64,000 bases of DNA from Acuticoccus yangtzensis (lineage in GTDB: Bacteria > Pseudomonadota > Alphaproteobacteria > Rhizobiales > Amorphaceae): assembly GCF_001927245.1 (NCBI RefSeq), contig NZ_MJUX01000001.1:682001-746000 (forward strand), read 5' to 3'. Below, one piece after another: positions 1-8,744 of this stretch. A model generated the notes under the pieces. That model was given only the letters and a program-made list of their open reading frames with translations. It made no database searches and was not told where the DNA came from. A program made the position numbers and the translations under genes. How positions within the stretch are numbered: the first letter of the stretch is position 1; each line of letters opens with the position of its first letter.

Positions 1-1
1 C

Positions 2-967
2 GGCGGCAACGCACAGGCGGCGTCGCTCTTCCAGCTCGCGATCTACCTCGACCCCGAGAACTATTTCGCCGCGATGGCGCTGGGCCAGGTGATGGAATTC
101 CTGCGCCAGCACGAGGCTGCGATCGAGATCTATCGTCAGATCCCCGAATCGAGCCCACTCGCGCGCACCGCACGTGTCCAGGAGGCGTTGAACCTCAACG
201 CTCTGGAGCGCAACACCGAAGCGATCGCGCTTCTGGAAGAGGCCGTGGCCGCCGATCCGTCGGACGTGTCGACGATCATCGTCCTCGGCAACATCTTCCG
301 CAGCATGGAAGATTTCGAGCGGTCGCGCGCCACCTACACCCAGGCGATCGAGACGCTGGGCACCGTGCCGCCCCCCTATTGGACGCTGTTCTATTATCGC
401 GGCATCGCCCGCGAGCGGACCGACGACTGGGCCGGGGCAGAGCGCGACTTCCGCCTCGCCCTCACCTATCAGCCGAACAACGCGCACACCTTGAATTACC
501 TCGGCTACTCGCTGATCGACCGGGGCGAGAAGCTCGACGAGGCGATCGACATGGTGCGCCGGGCCGTCGCCGCGGAGCCGTCCAACGGCTACATCGTCGA
601 CAGTCTCGGCTGGGCCTATTACCGGCTCGGCCGCTATCAGGACGCGGTGAACGAGCTGGAGCGGGCGATCAGCCTGAAGCCGATCGACCCGGTGATCAAC
701 GACCACCTGGGCGACGCCTATTGGCAGGTCGGCCGCAAGCGTGAAGCCTTGTTCCAATGGTCCCACGCGCAGGAGTTCGGGCCGGACGCGACGCTCGCCG
801 CCGCCATCGCCACCAAGCTGGCGAACGGGCTGGAGGCGCCGGAGCCGGTGACCGAGCATACGGACGCCTCGCGCGCCACCGAGGAGGCACCGTCGACCAC
901 GACCGCCGAAGCCGGCACCGCGGCCGGGGACGGAACAGAGCGGCCGTCCGGATCCACGACGCAGTAA
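2..967 (+). CDS. Tetratricopeptide-repeat protein, 5' end outside the window
   Basis: The reading frame is open from the first base of the window, so this is the C-terminal part of a longer TPR protein and the ATG at 74 is only an internal methionine. The visible 321 residues contain several 34-residue TPR units; the clearest lie around 480-760, with the W/Y/L/G/A pattern typical of the fold (for example LGYSLIDRGEKLDEAI and LGWAYYRLGRYQDAV). A disordered tail rich in A/E/T/S follows from about 840. TPR arrays are protein-interaction scaffolds; no catalytic domain is visible. The gene ends 10 bp before ispE and is probably co-transcribed with it. The specific partner and cellular location cannot be read from this fragment. 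Confidence 0.85.
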   Translation, partial: GGNAQAASLFQLAIYLDPENYFAAMALGQVMEFLRQHEAAIEIYRQIPESSPLARTARVQEALNLNALERNTEAIALLEEAVAADPSDVSTIIVLGNIFRSMEDFERSRATYTQAIETLGTVPPPYWTLFYYRGIARERTDDWAGAERDFRLALTYQPNNAHTLNYLGYSLIDRGEKLDEAIDMVRRAVAAEPSNGYIVDSLGWAYYRLGRYQDAVNELERAISLKPIDPVINDHLGDAYWQVGRKREALFQWSHAQEFGPDATLAAAIATKLANGLEAPEPVTEHTDASRATEEAPSTTTAEAGTAAGDGTERPSGSTTQ

Positions 968-977
968 CGGCCGGGCG

Positions 978-2105
978 ATGAGCGGGACGACGACACGGGC
1001 GCGCACCGCCGGTCCGACGGCCGGCGCCGATGTGCCGCATGGAGACGTCCCGGAGCGCGATCCCGGTCGGGGCGCGTCGGCGGCTGTGGATCATACGGTG
1101 GGCAGTCTGGCGGCTGGCGGTCCGGGGGTTGGCGATTTGGGGCGTGGCAATGCGGAAGGCGGCGTGCCGGACGACGTCGGCACCGCGCTGCGTGACAGTA
1201 CCGCGCTGCGCCTCACCGTCCCCGCCAAGGTGAACCTGGCGCTCCACGTCCTCGGGCGCCGGACGGACGGCTACCACGAGCTGCAAAGCCTCGTCGCGTT
1301 CGCCGCCATCGACGACGGCGACGTGGTGGAGGTCGGCTTTGGCCCGCCCGCAGAGGAGGCGCCCGCCTTCACCGTCTCGGGCCGCTTCGGGAGCAGCGTC
1401 CCGGCTGGGCCGGAAAATCTCGCCGCCGCTGCCGCACGCCATTGTCCCCAAATTCGGGCGGTGCACCTCGTCAAGGGTCTGCCCGTCGCGGCGGGTATCG
1501 GCGGCGGATCGGCCGACGCGGCCGCCGTCTTGCGCGCAGCCGCGCATCGGTACCGCATCGACCCCGCATCCCTTGCCGCCGACGCCCTGTCGCTCGGCGC
1601 CGACGTACCCGTTTGCTTGGACGGGCGGCCCTGCTTGATGGAAGGGATCGGCGAGAAGCTGACGCCGGTCGACCTGCCGGCGATCCACGCCATCCTGATC
1701 AATCCCGGCCGGCCGCTCGCCACCGCCGACGTGTTCGGCAACCTCGCAACGCCGGACAATGCGCCCTTCATGCCTCCGTCCGTCGGCGGCTTGGAAGAGC
1801 TTTTCGCCTGGCTGCGGACGACCCGCAACGACCTCGAAGGCCCCGCTCACGCGGCCATGCCTGAGATCGGCACGCTGCTTCAGGCGCTGCGATCGACCGA
1901 CGGGTGCCGCATCGCCCGCATGTCCGGCTCAGGACCGACCGTGTTCGGCCTCTATGACGACGCGGCGAGCCGTGATGGCGCGTTGGACACGCTCCGTGCG
2001 CGCGCGCCGCAGCGCTGGTGGATCCGCGCGGCCAGGTTCGCCGCCGGCACCGAGCCCGTGCCATTGCCGCAGCCGTGCGCCTTCCCCGGCCCCGCACCGC
2101 GCTGA
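978..2105 (+). CDS. ispE: 4-diphosphocytidyl-2-C-methyl-D-erythritol kinase
   Basis: Fourth enzyme of the MEP (non-mevalonate) isoprenoid pathway: ATP-dependent phosphorylation of CDP-methylerythritol in the cytosol. GHMP-kinase features are clear: the N-terminal PAKVNLALHVLGRRTDGYHE segment, the ATP loop VAAGIGGGSADAA, and the C-terminal motif ARMSGSGPTVFG. The frame from 978 gives 375 residues, but the family is usually about 290-300. The first 70 or so residues are low-complexity G/A/R/D without conservation, so translation may begin at the GTG at 1164, which has GGAAGG five bases upstream. The gene follows the TPR gene closely and converges on the DUF2007 gene. A polyprenyl diphosphate synthase gene nearby acts later in the same pathway. 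Confidence 0.93.
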   Translation: MSGTTTRARTAGPTAGADVPHGDVPERDPGRGASAAVDHTVGSLAAGGPGVGDLGRGNAEGGVPDDVGTALRDSTALRLTVPAKVNLALHVLGRRTDGYHELQSLVAFAAIDDGDVVEVGFGPPAEEAPAFTVSGRFGSSVPAGPENLAAAAARHCPQIRAVHLVKGLPVAAGIGGGSADAAAVLRAAAHRYRIDPASLAADALSLGADVPVCLDGRPCLMEGIGEKLTPVDLPAIHAILINPGRPLATADVFGNLATPDNAPFMPPSVGGLEELFAWLRTTRNDLEGPAHAAMPEIGTLLQALRSTDGCRIARMSGSGPTVFGLYDDAASRDGALDTLRARAPQRWWIRAARFAAGTEPVPLPQPCAFPGPAPR

Positions 2106-2120
2106 GGGTGCGCCCTCAGC
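2101..2120. terminator. Hairpin shared by two convergent genes, containing both stop codons
   Basis: A perfect 8-bp stem (GCTGAGGG / CCCTCAGC) encloses the 4-nt loop TGCG. The left arm contains the TGA of ispE (2103-2105). The right arm contains the stop of the opposite-strand DUF2007 gene (2116-2118). No T-run follows on either strand, so intrinsic termination is plausible but not proven. Confidence 0.5.
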
Positions 2121-2349
2121 TCCTGCGGGGCGCCGACAATTCCACACCGATCCCGGCCTCGCTGACGAGGCGGCGCGCTTCGTGCGCACGATCCCTATCG
2201 ACGAGGACGCGCTGCGGGAGTACGCCGAGCGACCCCTCCAGGACGCTCATGTTCTGGTCGACGACGAGATGGTGGATCTTTGCGTCAGACAGCAAGGCGT
2301 TTACGAAGGAAATCAGGACGAGGTCGTTCGTCCGCAACAGTTCGTCCAC
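2116..2349 (-). CDS. DUF2007 family small protein (putative signal-transducing protein)
   Basis: A 77-residue protein starting with GTG at 2349, preceded by AAGGGA at good spacing. The sequence has the DUF2007 pattern: an N-terminal stretch reading ELLRTNDLVLISFVNALL, the core DQNMSVLEGSLGVLP, and the C-terminal LVDRDRAHEARRLVSEAG. The family is a small ACT-like fold often annotated as a putative signal-transducing protein; its biochemical role is not established. In related alphaproteobacteria the gene is commonly found beside the polyprenyl diphosphate synthase gene, which here is divergent and starts 134 bp away. It converges on ispE with only 10 bp between stop codons. Confidence 0.85.
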   Translation of the reverse strand: MDELLRTNDLVLISFVNALLSDAKIHHLVVDQNMSVLEGSLGVLPQRVLVDRDRAHEARRLVSEAGIGVELSAPRRS

Positions 2350-2482
2350 ACGGGTCCCTTGGATCGTTGGTGATGGATGGTTTTGATCGTGCCCTGCGGC
2401 AGCGGGTCCCCTCCCCGCGGTTGCCGTTCCGAGCCTGTGAGCCTATGGTCCGCCCCATGCAAAATCGTGCGAGTAACCAGCC

Positions 2483-3493
2483 GTGACTGCCCCTGCCGCC
2501 CTGGCCTCGGCGCCGACCACACGCGGAATTGACCGCCTCGTTGGAAGCGTCGCCGATCGGATGACCAAGGTCAACGCACTGATTGCGACGCACGCCGGGT
2601 CCGACGTCACGATGATCCCGGAAGTCGCGGACCATCTGATCTCGTCCGGCGGCAAGCGCATCCGCCCGATGCTCACGCTCGGCACCGCGAAGCTGTTCGA
2701 CTATGAGGGCGAAGGCGACGTGAAGCTCGCCACCGCCGTCGAATACATGCACACCGCGACGCTGCTGCATGACGACGTGGTGGACGACAGCGCGATGCGC
2801 CGCGGCAAACCCGCCGCGCGGATGATCTGGGGCAACCAGGCCAGCGTCCTCGTCGGCGACTTCCTGCTCGGCCAGGCGTTCAAGCTGATGGTCGACGTCG
2901 GCTCGCTCGAAGCGCTGGACGTCTTCTCCCGCGCCGCCGCGACCATCTCCGAGGGCGAAGTCCGCCAGCTCGCCGGGGCGAAGAGCCTGTCGGTGGGCGA
3001 GGCGCACTACATGGCGGTGATCGACGCCAAGACCGCCGCCCTGTTCGCCGCAGCCACCGCCGCGGGCCCGATCATCGCCGGCACTCCGGAATATCGTGCG
3101 CCGCTCGAATCCTATGGCCGCAATCTCGGCCTCGCCTTCCAATTGATCGACGATGCGCTCGACTTCGGCGGCGACGCGGAGACGCTCGGCAAGAATGTCG
3201 GCGACGACCTGAGGGAGGGCAAAGCGACGCTGCCGGTGCTCCTCGCCTACGCCCGCGGCTCGGCCGAGGATCGCGCCTTCTGGGAACGCTGCATCGAAAA
3301 GAGCGACGTGCGCGACGAGGACGTCCTCACCGCGCGCGACCTTGTGACCGCGACCGGCGCCCTCGCCGAGACCCGCGAGCGCGCGCAGGCTTTCGCCGAC
3401 CGGGCGCTGAACGACCTGTCGGCCGTGCCCGACACGCCGATGCGCGAGGCGCTGGCGGACGTCGTCGGATTCGCGGTCGCGCGTCTTCATTGA
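2483..3493 (+). CDS. Polyprenyl (octaprenyl/decaprenyl-type) diphosphate synthase
   Basis: Trans-prenyltransferase that extends FPP/GGPP with IPP to the long side chain of ubiquinone. Both aspartate-rich motifs are present: the first region reads LHDDVVDDSAMRRG, and the second LIDDALDF. The SSGGKRIRPML segment that binds IPP is also visible. The 336-residue length fits the IspB/decaprenyl synthase group. The start is a GTG at 2483 without a strong ribosome-binding site; an ATG at 2561 (MTKVNALIATHAG) is an alternative. The chain length of the product cannot be assigned from sequence alone, although alphaproteobacteria mostly make ubiquinone-10. Confidence 0.93.
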   Translation: MTAPAALASAPTTRGIDRLVGSVADRMTKVNALIATHAGSDVTMIPEVADHLISSGGKRIRPMLTLGTAKLFDYEGEGDVKLATAVEYMHTATLLHDDVVDDSAMRRGKPAARMIWGNQASVLVGDFLLGQAFKLMVDVGSLEALDVFSRAAATISEGEVRQLAGAKSLSVGEAHYMAVIDAKTAALFAAATAAGPIIAGTPEYRAPLESYGRNLGLAFQLIDDALDFGGDAETLGKNVGDDLREGKATLPVLLAYARGSAEDRAFWERCIEKSDVRDEDVLTARDLVTATGALAETRERAQAFADRALNDLSAVPDTPMREALADVVGFAVARLH

Positions 3494-3758
3494 CACGCGG
3501 CGCCGCTCCGTCGCGGTCGACTGACACGCTGCGCCGTGACGGTCCGCGGCGACCGGTGCCCTGCGCGGCAGTGCGCTGACTTATAGCGCAGATTGAGACC
3601 CGCGGGATTGTATGCTATTCTGCAACGTGTGGACAGGTCGGGCTTCGCGCGCCCGGTACTGTCGGCCGTGAGGACCGAAGTGGAGCCGTACCAGTCCCTG
3701 CGAGCGCTCGGCCGATGGGCCGCCTCCGCGTTCTGCCGTCGCCCGGAACAATGGCTGT

Positions 3759-4691
3759 ATGACAACCCATGTCGTCAACGGATATAGGACGGCCGGTCTG
3801 GATGCGTCCCTACACACCCCATCCAATCCAACCACGTTGACACGCTCTGCCGTCCTCAAAGACGTCGACGGGCTCCACCAGAGGCTCAACCTGCCCTGGC
3901 CGGTCGCAATCGCGCTTATCGATTGGCTGGAATCCGCGGACCACGAGGCGCTCCTGCGGCTCGCGCGCCTCGTCGTCGGTTGCCCCACGGCCGTCATCAC
4001 CACGCTGCTTGACGCCGACCATGCCGCACAGCCGGACGCGATGAACAGCAAATCCATGCTGGCGCTGGCGCACCGGGAACGTCAGGCGGTCGACGTCGCG
4101 GACGCTGCGGAAGACACCCGTTTCGGCGACGATCTCCTGGTTCACGCCTTCCCGCATGCGCGCTTCTTCGTCGGCGCACCGATCCACGTGAAGACGCAGG
4201 TCGTCGGGACGCTCTTCGCCATCGACTATCACCCCCGCCGGCGGCCCAGCGAAGAGACGATGGCCTCGTTCTCCGCGCTCGCCCATCTGTGCGGCCAAGC
4301 CGTGGAGCTGGGTGCGCGCCGCCTCGCCGCCCCGGCCGAGCGCAGCCAGCTCGACATGATGGCCGAGCGCTCCCACGCCGCCGTACTCGTCGTCGACCAC
4401 AGCGGGAGGATCGAGAGCGCCAACCGCGCGGCCAGCATGCTGCTGCGCGAGCGGATCGATTCGTTGAAGACGCAAACGGTGGAGAGCTTCGTCGTCGGGT
4501 GGCAGTCCCTCGTCGGCGTCGTCGCCAACCATGCGCTGGCGGCAAGCCGCAACGGCATGGAAACGATGGCCCCGTTGCTCGTCGAGATCATCACCCGCGA
4601 GGGGACGATCATCCCCGCCCGCGCCTCGATCACCTACGAGGTGGGGGACGGCACGCCGCGCTACCGCCTCGTCGTGGAAGAGCTGCCCTGA
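3759..4691 (+). CDS. GAF-PAS sensory protein without an output domain
   Basis: A 310-residue soluble protein. Residues about 60-190 look like a GAF domain; the segment FFVGAPIHVKTQVVGTLFAI is the characteristic central strand region. Residues about 200-308 look like a PAS domain, with MMAERSHAAVLVVDHSGRI followed by ANRAASMLL. No histidine kinase, GGDEF, EAL, HTH or sigma-54 domain follows, so it must signal to a partner or act as a stand-alone sensor. Similar GAF-only or GAF-PAS proteins exist in alphaproteobacteria and most have no assigned function. The ligand is unknown. The gene is isolated: a 265-bp gap with no recognisable gene lies before it, and the CoxG-like gene converges on it. 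Confidence 0.7.
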   Translation: MTTHVVNGYRTAGLDASLHTPSNPTTLTRSAVLKDVDGLHQRLNLPWPVAIALIDWLESADHEALLRLARLVVGCPTAVITTLLDADHAAQPDAMNSKSMLALAHRERQAVDVADAAEDTRFGDDLLVHAFPHARFFVGAPIHVKTQVVGTLFAIDYHPRRRPSEETMASFSALAHLCGQAVELGARRLAAPAERSQLDMMAERSHAAVLVVDHSGRIESANRAASMLLRERIDSLKTQTVESFVVGWQSLVGVVANHALAASRNGMETMAPLLVEIITREGTIIPARASITYEVGDGTPRYRLVVEELP

Positions 4692-4719
4692 GCGCGGACT
4701 GCACCGAAGAGGGCGCCGG

Positions 4720-5208
4720 TCAGACGGCGGCGCGGCGCTCGGAGCGGATCGCCTTTTCCAGCCGCGCGTAGAACTTCTCGATCAGCTTGTCCGCTGCCCC
4801 GTCGATCAGCTTGCCGCCGACCTTCGCCACCATCCCGGAAATCAGGATCGCGTAGGAATAGGTGATCCGGGTGCCGCCATCGACCGGCTCGAAGTCGATC
4901 CACCCTTCGCCGAACGACTTGCCCAGAGGCCCGTCCGCCCCGCCGAACAGGACGATGTGGGCGGGCTCGATCACCTCGGCGAACCGGGCATGGACCTTCC
5001 AGACGCCCTTGATCGGACCGACCCCGATCCCGACGTCCGCCGCATAGGTCCGGTCCTCGGCCCCCTCCACGCGGTGCAGCGTTTCCGCCCCCGGAATGGC
5101 CGCGGCGAGGCGGCTCTCGTCCATGATGAGATCCCACAGCTTCTGCCGCCGCACGGCGATGACGGTGGACCCGCCGCCGCGCAGCGCGTGGCCCTTGCCC
5201 TCCGGCAT
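4720..5208 (-). CDS. CoxG/SRPBCC family protein (carbon monoxide dehydrogenase subunit G-like)
   Basis: A 162-residue protein with the CoxG-type SRPBCC lipid/ligand-binding fold: VIAVRRQKLWDLIMDESRLA, AAIPGAETL, FGGADGPLGKSFGEGWIDFE, and a C-terminal amphipathic helix GGKLIDGAADKLIEKFYARL. CoxG is known to tether CO dehydrogenase to the membrane, but many homologues occur without cox structural genes. No coxSML is visible here, so a CO role is not supported. I chose the ATG at 5208 because the family alignment begins just after it; in-frame ATGs at 5256 and 5295 would add a non-conserved leader. It is divergent from the cysteine synthase gene. Confidence 0.78.
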   Translation of the reverse strand: MPEGKGHALRGGGSTVIAVRRQKLWDLIMDESRLAAAIPGAETLHRVEGAEDRTYAADVGIGVGPIKGVWKVHARFAEVIEPAHIVLFGGADGPLGKSFGEGWIDFEPVDGGTRITYSYAILISGMVAKVGGKLIDGAADKLIEKFYARLEKAIRSERRAAV

Positions 5209-5380
5209 CGTGGGTTCGGCGCGCCCGGCGCGCAGCGGCGTATCGGCAAGTGTCATGGCGTGGTTCAAATGTTCCGAACGTGTCAGCCATGCCAATTTAA
5301 GCAGTGCTCCTATCTTTGGGTAGATGCCGATCCTTGAAGCGGGCCGCAGCGAGGCCTATTGCGGCATCAAGGAGTGCCCC

Positions 5381-6406
5381 ATGACCAACATGATCGACCT
5401 GATCGGCAACACGCCGCTCGTGAAGCTGAAGCGCGCGTCCGAGGAAACCGGCTGCACCATTCTCGGCAAGGCGGAGTTTCTGAACCCCGGCCAGTCGGTC
5501 AAAGACCGCGCGGCGCTCTACATCATCCGTGACGCGGTGAAGCGTGGCGCCCTGCAACCCGGCGGCACCATCGTCGAGGGAACCGCAGGCAACACCGGCA
5601 TCGGCCTGGCGCTGGTCGGCAACGCGATGGGCTTCCGCACCGTCATCGTCATCCCCGAGACGCAGAGCGCGGAGAAGAAAGAGGCGATCAAGCTCGCCGG
5701 TGCGGAGCTGATCGAGGTCCCCGCGGTCCCCTACAAGAACCCCAACAACTACGTGAAGCTGTCCGGCCGCCTCGCCGCCGAAATGGCGAAGACCGAGGCG
5801 AAGGGCGCCATCTGGGCCAACCAGTTCGACAACACCGCCAATCGCGACGCGCACATTCACGGCACCGGGCCGGAGATCTGGGCGCAGACCGAGGGGAAGG
5901 TGGACGGCTTCATCTGCGCGGTCGGCTCCGGCGGCACGCTCGGCGGTGTCTCCATGGCGCTGAAGGAGCGCGGCGACGTGAAGATCGGCCTCGCCGACCC
6001 GATGGGCGCGGCGCTCTACCATTATTATGCCGACGGCGAGCTGAGGTCCGAGGGATCGTCCATCACCGAGGGCATCGGCCAGGGGCGCATCACCGCCAAC
6101 CTGGAAGGCGTCCAGGTGGACATGCCGTTCCAGATCCAAGATGCGGAGGCGCTGCCGCTGGTCTACGACCTCATCCGCGAGGAGGGGCTGGTGCTGGGCG
6201 GATCGTCGGCCATCAACATCGCCGGGGCGATCCGCATGGCGCGCGAGATGGGGCCGGGCCACACCATCGTCACCATCCTGTGCGACTACGGCAACCGCTA
6301 CGCCTCCAAGATGTTCAACCCGGACTTCCTGCGCTCCAAGGACCTGCCGGTGCCCGAATGGATGGAGCGCACGCCCAACATCGCCGTGCCGTTCGAGGAC
6401 GCCTGA
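5381..6406 (+). CDS. cysK: Cysteine synthase family (O-acetylserine sulfhydrylase), PLP-dependent
   Basis: Beta-family PLP enzyme forming L-cysteine from O-acetylserine and sulfide. Visible motifs are IDLIGNTPLVKLKR, the Schiff-base lysine in NPGQSVKDRAA, the substrate loop GTAGNTGIGLA, and the phosphate loop GSGGTLGGVS. At 341 residues it is longer than E. coli CysK, as in a common alphaproteobacterial subgroup. The start at 5381 is supported by AAGGAG six bases upstream; an upstream in-frame ATG at 5324 is less likely. Serine or cystathionine specificity cannot be excluded from sequence. The sulfurtransferase gene two genes downstream is a possible functional partner in sulfur metabolism. 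Confidence 0.9.
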   Translation: MTNMIDLIGNTPLVKLKRASEETGCTILGKAEFLNPGQSVKDRAALYIIRDAVKRGALQPGGTIVEGTAGNTGIGLALVGNAMGFRTVIVIPETQSAEKKEAIKLAGAELIEVPAVPYKNPNNYVKLSGRLAAEMAKTEAKGAIWANQFDNTANRDAHIHGTGPEIWAQTEGKVDGFICAVGSGGTLGGVSMALKERGDVKIGLADPMGAALYHYYADGELRSEGSSITEGIGQGRITANLEGVQVDMPFQIQDAEALPLVYDLIREEGLVLGGSSAINIAGAIRMAREMGPGHTIVTILCDYGNRYASKMFNPDFLRSKDLPVPEWMERTPNIAVPFEDA

Positions 6407-6425
6407 CGCACCGTCTCGCTCTGGT

Positions 6426-6461
6426 GGTTCACCCGTTCCAGGTTAAATGAAGGGGTGAACC
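6426..6461. promoter_or_regulatory. 9-bp inverted repeat between the cysteine synthase and alaX genes
   Basis: The perfect arms GGTTCACCC (6426-6434) and GGGTGAACC (6453-6461) are separated by 18 bases. The site lies 20 bp after the cysteine synthase stop and 47 bp before the alaX start. It could be an operator with two half-sites about 2.5 helical turns apart, or a weak terminator hairpin. No T-tract follows. Confidence 0.4.
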
Positions 6462-6507
6462 CTTCCATCCGGGTGCCCTTCGCGGCGCCCGCACACGGTG
6501 AGACCCC

Positions 6508-7209
6508 ATGAGCGAGCCCCTCTTCCGCGACGATCCCTATCTGAAGTCGGCGGAGGCCACGGTCACGGAGGTGGGCGAAGGCTTCCTGGTGCTGGACCGT
6601 TCGCTGTTCTACGCGGCGGGCGGAGGCCAGCCGGGCGACACCGGGCGCATCGACCTCGGCGACGGCACAAGCCTTGCCGTGACCGACGCGCGCTATGGTG
6701 AAAACCGCACCACCATCCGTCTCGCCGTGGCGACGCCGCCGCCGGTGGGCACCGCCGTCACCCAGCACCTCGACTGGGCGCGCCGCCACCGGCTGATGCG
6801 CATGCACACCGCGCTGCATCTGTTGTCCGTCGCCCTCCCCTTCCCCGTCACCGGCGGGCAGATCGGCGAGACCGAAAGCCGGCTCGACTTCGACCTGCCC
6901 GACAGCCCCGACAAGGATGCGGTGACGGCGGAGGTGATGGCGCTGATCGAGGCGGACCACCCTGTCACCACCGAGTGGATCACCGACGCCGAGCTCGACG
7001 CCAACCCGGAGCTGGTGAAGACGATGGCGGTGCAGCCGCCGCGCGGATCGGGCCGTGTGCGCCTCGTTCGCATCGGAACGGTGGACCTGCAGCCCTGCGG
7101 CGGCACACATGTCGCCTCCACGGCCGAGATCGGCCGTGTGGCGGTGACGAAGATCGAGAAGAAGGGCCGGCAGAACCGCCGCGTCCGCCTGACCTTGCTG
7201 GAAGACTGA
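6508..7209 (+). CDS. alaX: Alanyl-tRNA editing protein, AlaX family
   Basis: Stand-alone homologue of the AlaRS editing domain that hydrolyses mischarged Ser- or Gly-tRNA(Ala). The metal-binding motifs are present: HTALHLL (HxxxH) around residue 95 and the distal CGGTH near residue 195. The YAAGGGQPGDTG segment near the N-terminus is conserved in the family. The 233-residue length fits the medium form (AlaX-M). It ends 5 bp before the sulfurtransferase ATG, so the two genes are probably co-transcribed and coupled. Confidence 0.92.
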   Translation: MSEPLFRDDPYLKSAEATVTEVGEGFLVLDRSLFYAAGGGQPGDTGRIDLGDGTSLAVTDARYGENRTTIRLAVATPPPVGTAVTQHLDWARRHRLMRMHTALHLLSVALPFPVTGGQIGETESRLDFDLPDSPDKDAVTAEVMALIEADHPVTTEWITDAELDANPELVKTMAVQPPRGSGRVRLVRIGTVDLQPCGGTHVASTAEIGRVAVTKIEKKGRQNRRVRLTLLED

Positions 7210-7214
7210 ACGCC

Positions 7215-8051
7215 ATGCTGATCACTCCCGAGGACCTGAAGGCGCGTCTCGGCGACGTCGCCGTGCTCGACGCCTCCTGGCACATGCCCGACGCCAAACG
7301 CGACGCGGGCGCCGAGTTCGCCGCCGCCCACATTCCGGGCGCGCTGCGGTTCGACATCGACCGCATCGCCGACACCTCGAGCGGCCTGCCCCACACGCTG
7401 CCCTCGCCGGAGGTGTTCGCCGAGATGGTCGGCGCGCTCGGCATCTCCAATTCCACGCCGGTGGTGGTCTACGAGACCGGCGGCGTGTTCGCTGCACCGC
7501 GGGCGTGGTGGATGTTCCGCGTCATGGGCCACGACGCCCTGGTGCTGGACGGCGGACTGAAGGCCTGGACCGACGCCGGCTACCCCACCGAATCGGGGCC
7601 TCCCGCGACGCCCGCCCCCGCCACCTTCACCCCGACCTTCAACCCGGACCTCTTCGCCAGCGGCGACGACGTGGCCGCCACCCTCGCCGCCGGTGGCCAG
7701 GTGGCCGACGCCCGCTCGGCCGAGCGTTACGAGGGCCGGGTGGACGAGCCGCGCCCCGGCCTGCGCGCCGGTCACATGCCGGGGGCCCGCAACGTCCACT
7801 ATGCCAGCCTCGTGACGCCGGACGGGCGGCTGAAGGACGAGGCGGGGCTGCGCGCCGCCTTCGAGGCCGGCGGCGTCGACCTCGACCGGAAGGTCACCAC
7901 CTCCTGCGGTTCGGGCGTCACCGCCTCCATCCTCACCCTGGCGCTCGCCAAGCTCGGCACGCCGAGCGCGGTCTATGACGGTTCGTGGACCGAATGGGGC
8001 GGCGACCCGAAACGCGAGGTGGTAAAGGGCCCGGCGGACGCGACGGACTGA
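7215..8051 (+). CDS. sseA: 3-mercaptopyruvate/thiosulfate sulfurtransferase (two rhodanese domains)
   Basis: A 278-residue tandem-rhodanese enzyme that transfers sulfur from 3-mercaptopyruvate (or thiosulfate) to a thiol acceptor. The N-terminal inactive domain contains VVVYETGGVFAAPRAWWMF and LDGGLKAW. The C-terminal domain carries the catalytic loop TSCGSGVTAS with Cys231; the CGSGV loop is typical of mercaptopyruvate sulfurtransferases rather than the CRxGx of thiosulfate-preferring rhodaneses. The ATG at 7215, 5 bp after the alaX stop, matches the family N-terminus; a longer open frame from 6975 overlaps alaX and is not used. Confidence 0.92.
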   Translation: MLITPEDLKARLGDVAVLDASWHMPDAKRDAGAEFAAAHIPGALRFDIDRIADTSSGLPHTLPSPEVFAEMVGALGISNSTPVVVYETGGVFAAPRAWWMFRVMGHDALVLDGGLKAWTDAGYPTESGPPATPAPATFTPTFNPDLFASGDDVAATLAAGGQVADARSAERYEGRVDEPRPGLRAGHMPGARNVHYASLVTPDGRLKDEAGLRAAFEAGGVDLDRKVTTSCGSGVTASILTLALAKLGTPSAVYDGSWTEWGGDPKREVVKGPADATD

Positions 8052-8127
8052 GGCATCCGAAGCGCCCGGGAAAGGGAAGGTTAACCCTGTTCGTCAATAC
8101 TCCGAGCCGATCAATCGGAGGTTCGAC

Positions 8128-8727
8128 ATGCGCGAGACAGGGTCGTTTCAATTCGGGCTTCTTGTTCCCGGAACGCCGACCTTCCTGACACAGTGGCGCC
8201 TCGCCGCGCAGACGACGGTGTGGGACCGTCACTACATCGTCGGCGAGGGATACTCGGTGAAAATCGCGTCCGGCACGCGGCTCGAGGTGAATCGCCGCAG
8301 CCGCAGCGGCGGTTTCCGCAAGGAGGAGGAGGTCATCTCCTCCGCCTTCCCGCTGGATTGGATGGTCAGCCTGGCGCTGCGCAAGGTGGTGCCGAAGCCG
8401 CTGCGGGCGGCCGCGGCGGACGGGCGCGGCTCGGCCCAGTCGCTCGTCAACGCTCTCGCCGTCGACTGGCTGCCCCAGGCGAGCGTTCACAAATATGCCC
8501 GCGTGTTCGAGAAGGGTCCGGTGACGGCCACCGTCACGCACCTGACCGTGCCGGACTGGAACGCCAGCGGCATCCTTCTCAACCTTCGGGCAATGGAGTC
8601 GCGGCAGCTCCTGCCCTTCATGGCCGATTACCGTCTGGAGCCGGAGAACGATCTCAGCCTCGACGATTGGCTGGCGGACGCCTTCGTGAAGCACGACGCT
8701 GCCGCCGAGACGCCCAAGGCCGCGTAA
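8128..8727 (+). CDS. Conserved-looking protein of unknown function
   Basis: A 199-residue soluble protein with a strong ribosome-binding site (GGAGG seven bases before the ATG). I do not recognise the family. It has no signal peptide or membrane segment, mixed alpha/beta character, and a basic stretch around residues 50-65 (LEVNRRSRSGGFRKEEE). Codon usage matches its neighbours, and the reading frame is intact up to a GC-rich hairpin just downstream, which supports a real gene. It sits between the sulfurtransferase and lipA genes, and nothing in that context suggests a role. Confidence 0.7.
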   Translation: MRETGSFQFGLLVPGTPTFLTQWRLAAQTTVWDRHYIVGEGYSVKIASGTRLEVNRRSRSGGFRKEEEVISSAFPLDWMVSLALRKVVPKPLRAAAADGRGSAQSLVNALAVDWLPQASVHKYARVFEKGPVTATVTHLTVPDWNASGILLNLRAMESRQLLPFMADYRLEPENDLSLDDWLADAFVKHDAAAETPKAA

Positions 8728-8744
8728 GCCCCTCCCTCACGCCC

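Noticed and set aside
4720-5208. CO dehydrogenase involvement based on CoxG similarity
   Set aside because: No coxS, coxM or coxL is present; CoxG-like proteins are widespread without them.
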